NCBI GenBank assembly: GCA_009697815.1
Contig: WLRQ01000006.1
Location: forward strand, 1-64,000
Direction of reading: 5' to 3'
Source of the DNA: Actinomycetota bacterium
GTDB lineage: Bacteria > Actinomycetota > Actinomycetes > S36-B12 > CAIYMF01
DNA length: 64,000 nucleotides
The notes under the pieces were generated by a model, which saw only the letters and a program-made list of their open reading frames with translations, was not told the origin of the DNA and did not search any database. Positions 42,841 through 50,718 of this stretch are shown here, piece by piece; the first letter of the stretch is position 1; the number at the start of each line of letters is the position of its first letter. Both the position numbers and the translations under genes were made by a program.

Positions 42841-43572
42841 TCAGTCGAACTTCTCAGCACGACGTGCCGGTCCAGCCAACGGCCACGCGCCATCGACGGA
42901 CTCCCAGTCGCCGCCCTGGCGGCGGATCCAGTCGGCGAGCCCGCTGGCCCATGCCTCATTCCATTGCCGTTGCTGCTCAAGGGCAATCGGGGGTGTCCAG
43001 GTGGCCCATGACACGAGAGAGTCAAGGCCGCGTAGAACCCCGACGGCAGCCTGTGCGTCGGCGGCCGATTCATGTGCGGTGCCCATCTCGACACCGAATC
43101 GGGTGACGGCATCTCCGAGAGTCTTCTTGCCCTTGCGGTACTTCTCCGCATGTCTCCAGAGCACGAGGGGATCGAGTACCGGCCCGATCGAGAGTGGGCC
43201 CAGATCATGGCGTCGCATCTCCTCGGTGAGAACCCGTAGGTCATACGGCGCGTTGTAGATCACGATGGCGGAACCGGATTGCCACTGGGCATTGAGACTC
43301 TGCGCTACCTCGGCGACCACGTCGCGCGCGGAGCGGCCATGGGATTGCGCATGTGCGGTCGTGATGCCGTGGACCGCGGCCGCCCCGTCTGGAATCGGCA
43401 CGCCTGGATCGGCCAGCCACGTGGTGCCGACCTGCCCCTCCGGCTCGATCGACGCGGTGACGATGCGCGCATCCCACGGGTCCGCGGACGTGGTCTCGAG
43501 ATCGAACCCGATCAACGGGTGGGCGCCGAGTGTGAGGCCCGACGAGGGAGATGGCCGAGATGGTGCAGACAC
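42841..43572 (-). CDS. DEDDh 3'-5' exonuclease (DnaQ-like)
   Basis: 243-residue exonuclease with the three DEDDh motifs: FDLETT (ExoI), YNAPYD (ExoII) and HESAADA (ExoIII). It resembles actinobacterial stand-alone epsilon-like exonucleases for DNA or RNA ends. GTG 43572 has GGAGG at 6 nt and is preferred to a start nine codons upstream. It converges on the regulator gene (9-bp gap) and is divergent from the ATP-grasp gene. This looks like housekeeping sequence between catabolic loci. Confidence 0.88.
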   Translation of the reverse strand: MSAPSRPSPSSGLTLGAHPLIGFDLETTSADPWDARIVTASIEPEGQVGTTWLADPGVPIPDGAAAVHGITTAHAQSHGRSARDVVAEVAQSLNAQWQSGSAIVIYNAPYDLRVLTEEMRRHDLGPLSIGPVLDPLVLWRHAEKYRKGKKTLGDAVTRFGVEMGTAHESAADAQAAVGVLRGLDSLVSWATWTPPIALEQQRQWNEAWASGLADWIRRQGGDWESVDGAWPLAGPARRAEKFD

Positions 43573-43725
43573 GGGGTGCCTCCGTTCACACGGCCGCACC
43601 GTCGGTGAGGCTCTTCATGGGCAGCATAGAGAAGGGGTCTGACACCTCCGCCGCGACCGAGCGGTCGCGGCGGATCGACGGGGTTGCGTTCTGGCAATGC
43701 CACGTCGTGGGCGGGCACGCACTGT

Positions 43726-43731
43726 TATTTT
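43726..43731 (+). promoter_or_regulatory. -10 element, likely leaderless
   Basis: TATTTT ends 6 nt before GTG 43738 of the ATP-grasp gene and no ribosome site is present, so the transcript probably starts at the start codon. No clear -35 is seen. Confidence 0.45.
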
Positions 43732-43737
43732 CAGCAT

Positions 43738-44907
43738 GTGGGGGATCACAACAAGGTCATTTTCTTGGACAGTGGCACGTGGCAGGGGTTCCTCGACCTT
43801 GCGGGGGCCTTGCGCGTGCACGGTGTCAAGGTCGCGCGCGTGGGGCTGCGCACTAGTTCACCGCGTCTGCGCGCCATGCAGCGCCTTGAGTCGTGGGTTC
43901 TGGGTCCGCTCTCGCGTGAGGTCGACGGTGGCAGGGAGGCCGGGAGGCCTGCATCGATCAGCCCAGCCGCCCTCGCGGAAGTGACCGGCGTCCATGTCTT
44001 AGACATGCAGATCCAGGACGATCTGGCGATCTCTGCCCTCGAAGCGGAAGGCGGCGTGGCCGACCCGCGGCGCCGCGTTGCTGCCGGAGTTGATCCCATG
44101 GTGCTCGTGGACAAGCGGGTGCAGCAGTTGTGGGCTCAGAAGGCCGACGTGCCCACGCCTCGCACGTGGGACACCGCGTGCAGCGACAGTTTCCCCGTCG
44201 TGGTCAAGGCCAACGTGGGGTTCGGCGGCCGGGGGGTCAGAATTGCCCACGACGCCGAGGAACTCGCTCAGGCGTGGGCTGAGCTCACCACGCTGTTCGG
44301 CCAAGCCCCCTACGCGCAGGAGTACCTCGGCTGGGCTCCCTCCACGGGAGGTGTGGCGATGGACGGCGAAGCCCTGGTCTGCGTGGCGTACGAGGGCCGT
44401 CCATCACCCGGTGATCCGACCGGCCCTCCCCAGACCGTCGTCGCCATTGACGACCCGGTTGCGGTGGAGTTGACCGCGCGATTCCTCCGGACGCTGGGCT
44501 ACACCGGGTTCTTCTGCCTGGACTGGGTGGTCGATGCCCAGGGGTCGCCGCGGCTGATCGACTTCAACGCACGAGTCTTCGGGTCGTGGGTTGCCTTGCA
44601 GGCGCAGGGTTTTGACCTGATCTCCGCCTATCTCCACACCCTCGGACTCGGGCCGGGACCTGAAGGACGACGCGGGCAGTTCGGGGTCGCTGAGCAGACC
44701 ATGCGTTACCCGTGCCCGACCGCGGACTCGGTGAAGGATGTCTGGCGTTGGCGCGCCGACTCCCTCGGCGTCGTTCGAGCGCGCAAGCCCTGGTTGGGCC
44801 AACGGTGGAGTACGGCCATGCGAGTACGTACCGAAATCGGCGCGCTGCGCGCCTTACCGGTGGCGATCCGACGACGGGCGCCGAGAGCGGCCGATCAGGA
44901 CACCTGA
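43738..44907 (+). CDS. ATP-grasp domain protein
   Basis: 389-residue ATP-grasp enzyme. The ATP-binding strands are visible as VVVKANVGFGGRGVR (about 153-167) and the magnesium site near the end of the domain as DWVVDAQGSPRLIDFNAR (about 263-280). Family members join a carboxylate to an amine, thiol or other nucleophile via an acylphosphate. No peptide or cofactor genes are beside it, so the substrate is open. The start is set by a leaderless-type promoter. Its last 13 bp overlap the convergent monooxygenase gene. Confidence 0.78.
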   Translation: MGDHNKVIFLDSGTWQGFLDLAGALRVHGVKVARVGLRTSSPRLRAMQRLESWVLGPLSREVDGGREAGRPASISPAALAEVTGVHVLDMQIQDDLAISALEAEGGVADPRRRVAAGVDPMVLVDKRVQQLWAQKADVPTPRTWDTACSDSFPVVVKANVGFGGRGVRIAHDAEELAQAWAELTTLFGQAPYAQEYLGWAPSTGGVAMDGEALVCVAYEGRPSPGDPTGPPQTVVAIDDPVAVELTARFLRTLGYTGFFCLDWVVDAQGSPRLIDFNARVFGSWVALQAQGFDLISAYLHTLGLGPGPEGRRGQFGVAEQTMRYPCPTADSVKDVWRWRADSLGVVRARKPWLGQRWSTAMRVRTEIGALRALPVAIRRRAPRAADQDT

Positions 44908-46655
44908 GCGGTCTCCATCCCCAGGATTTGCAGGGCAAGGTACTTCGAGTGCACGCGCGCGGCAAGTAGCGATCCGCCCATGAACCAGAACCTCGGGTGC
45001 CCGGACTGGCGCCAGATGGTCTTGAGCTCGCCTTCGTCGTCGAGATCCCAGACATCCCCGCATCGGTCGGCGACCGCGTCACCGAAGAGGTCGCGGGCCG
45101 TCTCGCGCATATTCGCGAATCCGGTCGCGAGAACGACCACGTCGGCGTCGAGGGTGGTGCCGTCCTCGAGCACGACGCCGGTGGTGGTGAACTCGCGCAC
45201 ACCGGACCCGGACCTGATCTTGATCTTGCCGTCGATGATCAGCTGTGAGCAGCCGACGTCGATGTAGTAGCCACCCGCCCGCCGAAGCGCGCGTCCCATG
45301 AGGCCGTCGTCCTCACCGGCAGGGCCGATGCCGAGGTTGAACCCTGCGGCCTCAAGGCCCGCGATCAGGTCAGCATCCATCTTGGCGATGGCGACGGTCT
45401 GGGGCTTGGCGAACTCCAGAAGTAGTGGGTACGGGTAGGAGGAGTTGATGAGATCGGCCTTCCACAGGGGCGGGCCACCCTCGCTGTAGACAGATCCAAA
45501 CAGGGCGGGGATCCCGTGCTTCTGGCTCATGACATAAGTGGCCGAACGCTGCACCATCGTGACGTCGGCGCCGGCAAGGCAGTACGCCTGGGCGATGTCG
45601 TGCCCGCTGTTGCAGGCTCCGACCACCACGATGCGCGTGCCGGGGGCCACGTCGACCGTGGTCTCGGTGCTCGAGTGGTGCACCTGCCCGGCGAAGGTAT
45701 CCATGCCGGGGATCTTCGGAATCATCGGGCCGCCCACCGCGCCCGTCGCGAGCACCACGTGACGCGGTCGCAGGGTGCGGACGGTGCCGTCGGCCTCGGT
45801 GACCTCAACGGTCCAGGTGTCGGTTGCCGCGTCGAAGGAAGATGGGCCCAGGGTCGTACCCGTCCACACGTTGAGATCCAGGGCCGAGACGTAGCCCTCG
45901 AGCCAGTCGGCCAGCTTGTTCTTCGGTGAGTAGATCGGCCAGGACTCGGGAAATTCGACGAACGGAAGGTGGTCGGCCCACACCGGGTCGTGGAGGACGA
46001 GGGACTCGTAGCGGTTGCGCCAGTTGTCGCCGATGCGCGGGTTCTTCTCGATCACGAGAGTGCTGACTCCGCGAGTCTCGAGTTGGGCCGCGATCGATAG
46101 GCCGCCCTGACCTCCACCGACAACCAGGACGGTGGGGTCGGACGAGGTGAACGCGCGGCGATCCTCACGCTGAATGTGCCAGGGCAGCGCACCACTTTCA
46201 TGGACGTCGTTGCCCAGCGGTCGGCGGGTCAGAGTCGTGGTCTCGTGGCCCTTGATCTCATCCATCGCGGTGAGGAAGGTCCACGCCTTCCAGCCATCGG
46301 CGCCGGTGTCGCGCAGTCGCAGCACGGCCGTGCCGGACCAGGTGTCGGACAGCAGCCGAAGGAATGCCTCGACCATGTCCCCGCCGGGAACGCTGGAGTC
46401 GATCACCGGACGTTCGTCCTCGCGGGCTTCGAAGCGCAGTGCCGGGCTCCCCGCACTGGCGGCAATGAGTCCGGAGGCGATGGGTCGTGCGCCGTGGAAG
46501 GTGCGCAAGTCCCAGGTGACGCTGAGCAGATCGCGCCACCAGGAGTCCTCGACGAAGAGGGCGGCCACCGCCTGCTCATTCTGTGTGGCCAAGGCTGCCA
46601 GCAGAGCCGTGGTCCATTCGTCGACGATCTCTACTGCGTCCTGCGACTTGACCAT
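44895..46655 (-). CDS. Flavin monooxygenase with N-terminal NTF2-like domain
   Basis: 586-residue fusion: an NTF2/SnoaL-like domain (about 1-145) followed by an FAD/NADP monooxygenase (about 170-586). It has the FAD motif VGGGQGG (179-185), an F-x-G-x3-H fingerprint (321-327; the last residue of the FMO/BVMO motif is not Trp/Tyr) and the NADP motif VGACNSG (345-351). It could hydroxylate or carry out Baeyer-Villiger oxidation. ATG 46655 follows AGGAG; the open frame extends far upstream without support. Its 3' end overlaps the ATP-grasp gene by 13 bp. Confidence 0.85.
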   Translation of the reverse strand: MVKSQDAVEIVDEWTTALLAALATQNEQAVAALFVEDSWWRDLLSVTWDLRTFHGARPIASGLIAASAGSPALRFEAREDERPVIDSSVPGGDMVEAFLRLLSDTWSGTAVLRLRDTGADGWKAWTFLTAMDEIKGHETTTLTRRPLGNDVHESGALPWHIQREDRRAFTSSDPTVLVVGGGQGGLSIAAQLETRGVSTLVIEKNPRIGDNWRNRYESLVLHDPVWADHLPFVEFPESWPIYSPKNKLADWLEGYVSALDLNVWTGTTLGPSSFDAATDTWTVEVTEADGTVRTLRPRHVVLATGAVGGPMIPKIPGMDTFAGQVHHSSTETTVDVAPGTRIVVVGACNSGHDIAQAYCLAGADVTMVQRSATYVMSQKHGIPALFGSVYSEGGPPLWKADLINSSYPYPLLLEFAKPQTVAIAKMDADLIAGLEAAGFNLGIGPAGEDDGLMGRALRRAGGYYIDVGCSQLIIDGKIKIRSGSGVREFTTTGVVLEDGTTLDADVVVLATGFANMRETARDLFGDAVADRCGDVWDLDDEGELKTIWRQSGHPRFWFMGGSLLAARVHSKYLALQILGMETAQVS

Positions 46656-46900
46656 GGTGCCTGGACTCCTCATCACACGGGGGCACGAGCCTGCCCTGGA
46701 CCCAGGCCGACACGGGGTCTTGGTGGGTGGGTGGCTCGCTGGTGTCATGGGGATCCTAGAACAGCGTCCCAGGCCATGGACGATCGTGGTCGCGATTGCC
46801 CGCCGGGGGTTCGATCTGGTCGGGCGGCTGCGGGTCGAGTGTGCGGATGTGACACCGAGCGAGGGGGACGGCCCCGCGGCGCGTAGGCGCGGCGGCTCGA

Positions 46901-46906
46901 TACTCT
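46901..46906 (+). promoter_or_regulatory. -10 element, likely leaderless
   Basis: TACTCT ends 7 nt before ATG 46914, matching the TANNNT leaderless pattern. No ribosome site precedes this start. A -35 is not recognisable. Confidence 0.4.
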
Positions 46907-46913
46907 TGCGGTC

Positions 46914-47801
46914 ATGGTTCCTGAGATGGGCACGGCGATCGGTCCGATCGGGATCTGGGCGTCGGGAATGTGGTGCGACGGAGCACGCGCGGCTGAGGCC
47001 GCCGATGTCGCCTCCGAGCTCGATGACCTCGGCTTTGCCGCCCTGTGGGTCTCGGCTGGTTTTGGCGATGGCATCCCCGCTGCTTTCGCAGGGTTGCTCG
47101 ACGCCACCAGGCGCATGTCGATAGCGACGGGGATCCTCAGCATCTGGCACTCGACTCCTGTGCAGTCGGCCGAGGGTTTCGCGGCTCTAGAGAAGGCTCA
47201 CCCGGGCAGGTTCCTGCTGGGCCTCGGCGCCAGCCACGCGGTGGTGGTCGACTCTCCCGAGCGCAACTACGAACGCCCCTTCAGTCGCATGGTGGGCTAC
47301 CTCGACGACCTCGCGGTGGTGCAGCCGGCGGTGCCGCCATCGGGGATGGTGCTCGCTGCCCTCGGGCCACGGATGCTCGCACTCGCCGCTGACCGCACGG
47401 CCGGTGCCCATCCCTACTTCGTCCCTGTCGAGCACACCGAGCAGGCTCGGTCGGTGCTCGGGGTGGGGCCCATGTTGGCCCCTGAGCTCGCGGTCGTTGT
47501 CGAAGTAGATCCTGAGAAGGCCCGGGCCGCCGCACGTGAGCACATGAGTGTGTACCTCGGGCTTCCCAACTACACCAACAACTTGCGCCGTTTCGGCTAC
47601 GGCGATGATGACCTCGGTGGCGGTGGCAGCGACCGGCTCGTCGATGCCATCGTGGCGTGGGGCGATCTCGATCAGATTGCGTCCCGGGTGCGCGCCCATC
47701 GCGATGCCGGTGCCGACCATGTCAGCCTGCAGGTGCTCACCGCTGACCCGCAGCAATTCCCGCGCGAGCAATACCGCGCGTTGGCCGAGGCGCTGATCTA
47801 G
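46914..47801 (+). CDS. LLM class F420-dependent oxidoreductase (TIGR03620-like)
   Basis: 295-residue luciferase-like TIM barrel. The sequence GFAALWVSAGFGD, RFLLGLGASHA and the short C-terminus resemble the F420-dependent TIGR03620 group common in actinobacteria. It would use reduced or oxidised F420 for hydride transfer; substrate unknown. It is followed after 59 bp by a small isomerase-like gene on the same strand, and is divergent from the flavin monooxygenase. Confidence 0.83.
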   Translation: MVPEMGTAIGPIGIWASGMWCDGARAAEAADVASELDDLGFAALWVSAGFGDGIPAAFAGLLDATRRMSIATGILSIWHSTPVQSAEGFAALEKAHPGRFLLGLGASHAVVVDSPERNYERPFSRMVGYLDDLAVVQPAVPPSGMVLAALGPRMLALAADRTAGAHPYFVPVEHTEQARSVLGVGPMLAPELAVVVEVDPEKARAAAREHMSVYLGLPNYTNNLRRFGYGDDDLGGGGSDRLVDAIVAWGDLDQIASRVRAHRDAGADHVSLQVLTADPQQFPREQYRALAEALI

Positions 47802-47860
47802 TTCCCGGCACGATCACCATGAGTTCGCCGCAGTAGTCATCGCCAACCAGGAGGCCAGCA

Positions 47861-48115
47861 GTGCTCTTTCACGTAGATGCCAGAATCCCCGAAGGGGTCG
47901 ACATCACTCCCCTTCTCGCTGACGAGGTCGCCGCGGTGGCAGAGCTCCGCCGTATCGGATTCATCGAGCAGCTCTTCCGCCGGCCCGACGGGTCAGGTGC
48001 CTACCTGATCGTCGAGAGCGAATCCGAGGCCACAGCCCAGGACACACTCGACGCACTGCCGTTCCCACGTGCTGGACTCATGGTCATGTACGTCACCGCG
48101 ATCGAGCGCATGTAA
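47861..48115 (+). CDS. Small muconolactone-isomerase-like/dimeric barrel protein
   Basis: 84-residue protein starting MLFHVD and ending with an LPFPRAG-MVMYVTAI segment, as in muconolactone delta-isomerase and related ferredoxin-like dimeric barrels. GGAGG precedes GTG 47861 by 7 nt. Muconolactone isomerases are about 90 residues, but no beta-ketoadipate genes are nearby, so a lactone or other isomerase role is only suggested. Confidence 0.7.
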   Translation: MLFHVDARIPEGVDITPLLADEVAAVAELRRIGFIEQLFRRPDGSGAYLIVESESEATAQDTLDALPFPRAGLMVMYVTAIERM

Positions 48116-48128
48116 CTCAACCCGTTGC

Positions 48129-49187
48129 TCAGTCCTCGCCTATCGTGACGAGGGCCTTGACCCCCTGGCCCGAGTGCAGGGCCACGATCGTCGATTCGAC
48201 GTCATTGAATGCGACGTCGGCCACCCAACCGGTGGGGTCGTAGACCCCGCGGCTCATGGCCTCGATGACCTCGGCGAAGTCCTGTCGGTCGTAGGCACAG
48301 GAGCCACCGATGGTGATCTCGCGCAGAAGAAGTGTGAGCGGGTCAACAATCATCGTCGTGCTGTGGACCCCGATGATCACTGCCGATCCGCCGGGGGCGA
48401 GCAGCGAGATGCCCTGGTCGAGCGCGGCGACGATGCCGGCGGCGTCGAAGACGAAGTCGACACCTGCCCCGCCGGTGAGATCAGCGATGGCTTTGGCCAG
48501 ATCGGTCGACATGGGGTCGATCACGTGTGTGGCGCCCACGCCGGCGATGGCCGCGCGCCGCATGGCGCTCGGCTCGCTGACGAAGATGGCCTCGACGCCG
48601 TGCTCACGGAGCGCGATGAAGACGCTGATGCCGATGGGCCCGGCACCGATCACCAGTGCACGGGAACCCTTCCCCGCACCGCTGCGACGAACTGCGCGCC
48701 AGCCGACAGACATCGGCTCGACCAGTGCCCCGAGGCGCAGGTCGACGGAGTCCGGCAACTTGAAGCACTGGGTGGCCTTGAGGGTGGTGTAGGTCGCGAG
48801 CCCGCCGCCGTGTGAGGTTAGGCCGTGAAACCCCGCGGTGGTGCAGCCGGCAGGGCGTCCGGTCAGGCACGGGTGGCATGTGCCGCAGTGGTAGATCGGC
48901 CAGGCCGCCACGCGGTCGCCCACCTTGAGGTCCTCGACCCCGTCGCCCACCTCGACGACCGTGCCGGAGAACTCGTGCCCCAGGATCTGCGGGGGCTGTG
49001 CTCCCGTGATGGGGTGCGGCTTGGAGAAATCCGAGCCGCAGGTGTCGGGGTCGTAGTACACGTGCAGATCGGTTCCGCAGATGCCCACGTGCGCATTCTT
49101 GAGCTTGACCTGGCCGGGCAGGGGTGTCGGCTCTGCGACATCTTCGATCCTGAGGTCCTGCTTGGCATGGAAGACGACGGCCTTCAT
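48129..49187 (-). CDS. 2,3-butanediol dehydrogenase-type zinc MDR enzyme
   Basis: 352-residue zinc dehydrogenase, paralogue of the gene at 25217. Catalytic ligands are C37, H71, E72 (ILGHEFSG); structural cysteines are 101, 104, 107, 115. The Rossmann motif is IGAGPIGISV. GGAG stands 7-8 nt before ATG 49187, which is why this start is preferred to the ATG 6 bp upstream. It converges on the small isomerase-like gene (13-bp gap). Substrate likely a diol or secondary alcohol. Confidence 0.87.
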   Translation of the reverse strand: MKAVVFHAKQDLRIEDVAEPTPLPGQVKLKNAHVGICGTDLHVYYDPDTCGSDFSKPHPITGAQPPQILGHEFSGTVVEVGDGVEDLKVGDRVAAWPIYHCGTCHPCLTGRPAGCTTAGFHGLTSHGGGLATYTTLKATQCFKLPDSVDLRLGALVEPMSVGWRAVRRSGAGKGSRALVIGAGPIGISVFIALREHGVEAIFVSEPSAMRRAAIAGVGATHVIDPMSTDLAKAIADLTGGAGVDFVFDAAGIVAALDQGISLLAPGGSAVIIGVHSTTMIVDPLTLLLREITIGGSCAYDRQDFAEVIEAMSRGVYDPTGWVADVAFNDVESTIVALHSGQGVKALVTIGED

Positions 49188-49356
49188 GGTCATGCTCCGA
49201 TCGTGAGGGCGCGGGCGCGGTTTGTCGTGGGGGTCAGAGCCATGGCCGATTACCGACAATCAACCGGTTGTTCGGTGGTTGGACATTAGGTCCGCGGGAC
49301 TTCCACGTCAACGATCATCGATCCTCCCGGTGCGTCTCAGGTTGGGATCGGCTGCG

Positions 49357-50718
49357 TTAGATCAGCATTTCCCTCATCGGCGGCGATCCTTGGTGGGCGT
49401 GTCGGAGGTGCGATCTCAGGCCGCCGGACCAGTCGACCAGACGGACCCGGATCAGCTCTCCGCGGGTGCCGCCGACCCCGTCGCCGGGAATCTCCGCGAG
49501 ACCATCGGCTGAGAGCAGTGAGCTGAGTGCACCCGATCGATGGAGTCCGACGGACGTGGCAGCGAAGATCTCGCCTGTCCACTGGAGCGAGACGCGGACA
49601 TAGGACACGCGGTCGCCATGGTGGCTGAAGTCCTCCTCGGCGATGGCGGTCACCGTGGGTGCGTCGAGGTCTGCGATCCCGCGCAGCCGAAGGATCGTCG
49701 GACGAGCGAAGAGTTCGAAGGCGACCATGGCGGCGACCGGGTTCCCCGGAAGTCCGATGAACGGCACTCCCTGCCCGCTCGTGGGTGATCGTGGAGGCCG
49801 GTTCAGCCAGCCGATCGCCAATGGCTTGCCCGGCTTCATGCGGACGGCGAGGGACTCGACCATGCCCTCCCGTGAGGCAAGTTGCCCGACGATGTCGTAG
49901 GCCCCGCCTGATGCTCCGCCGGAGGTGACGACGAGGTCGGCAACCTCGAGCAGTTCGGCCATCCGCGCACGAAGCTCCGGCAGCGAGTCCGGTACGGCGA
50001 CCCCTGTCAGCAACTCGCCACCCGCACGTGCCACCAGAGCGCCGAGCGCGAAGCCGTTGGAGTTGAAGATCTGACCGGGGCCGAGTGAGAGCCCGGGCTC
50101 GACGAGTTCGTCGCCGGTCGAGAGCACGGCGATCACCGGGCGTGGCACGACCCGCACATGGGAACGGCCTATCGCGGCGAGCACCGCCACCTCGGACGGT
50201 CCGACCTGCTGGCCGCGCGTCATGAGCAGTGAGCCGGAACGGATGTCTTCGCCAGCACGCCGGATGTTGGTGCCGGGCTCGATTCTGCTCTCGATTCGGA
50301 TCGACGTTGGCGGCATGATCGACAGCGGCCCGGATTGGTCGTCGTCGGCGCCGCACGCCCGAGTCTTCTCGTACTGGATGACAGCGTCGGCGCCCCTGGG
50401 GATCGCCGCACCCGTCATGATCCTGATCGCCGTGCCGGGACGGACCTCCTCATGTGCCACGTAGCCGGCGCGGACATCGCCGACGACGATCAGCTCGCGC
50501 GGTCCGGTGAGGTCGGCGGATCTCACCGCGTATCCGTCCATCGCCGAGTTGTCATAGGAGGGAAGGTGTATGGGCGCAGTTACATCCTCGGCGAGCACGT
50601 GATCGAGTGCGTCACGGATCGGTCGGTCGACTACGTCGAGCGCATCCACGTTGCGCAGGATTCGGGCCAGTGCCTCGTCAGGAGTCACGGTGACCGAGAC
50701 CGCGGCTCCTGGTCTCAC
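49357..50718 (-). CDS. moeA: Molybdopterin molybdenumtransferase MoeA
   Basis: 453-residue MoeA/gephyrin-E-type protein. Conserved landmarks are LPSYDNSAMDGYAVR (about 53-67), GTAIRIMTGAAIPRGAD, GDELVEPG and SGGASGGAYD. It inserts Mo or W into the pterin dithiolene, giving the cofactor used by AOR-type enzymes. Its GTG start overlaps the AOR stop by 4 bp (GTGA), so it is co-translated with the tungstoenzyme operon, which points to a dedicated cofactor-loading copy rather than a general one. Metal choice cannot be read from sequence. Confidence 0.92.
   Translation of the reverse strand: MRPGAAVSVTVTPDEALARILRNVDALDVVDRPIRDALDHVLAEDVTAPIHLPSYDNSAMDGYAVRSADLTGPRELIVVGDVRAGYVAHEEVRPGTAIRIMTGAAIPRGADAVIQYEKTRACGADDDQSGPLSIMPPTSIRIESRIEPGTNIRRAGEDIRSGSLLMTRGQQVGPSEVAVLAAIGRSHVRVVPRPVIAVLSTGDELVEPGLSLGPGQIFNSNGFALGALVARAGGELLTGVAVPDSLPELRARMAELLEVADLVVTSGGASGGAYDIVGQLASREGMVESLAVRMKPGKPLAIGWLNRPPRSPTSGQGVPFIGLPGNPVAAMVAFELFARPTILRLRGIADLDAPTVTAIAEEDFSHHGDRVSYVRVSLQWTGEIFAATSVGLHRSGALSSLLSADGLAEIPGDGVGGTRGELIRVRLVDWSGGLRSHLRHAHQGSPPMREMLI

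Noticed and set aside
46656-47150. An N-terminal extension of the flavin monooxygenase reaching 47150
   Set aside because: It is low-complexity Arg/Pro/Ser sequence antisense to the luciferase-like gene; ATG 46655 has a good ribosome site.
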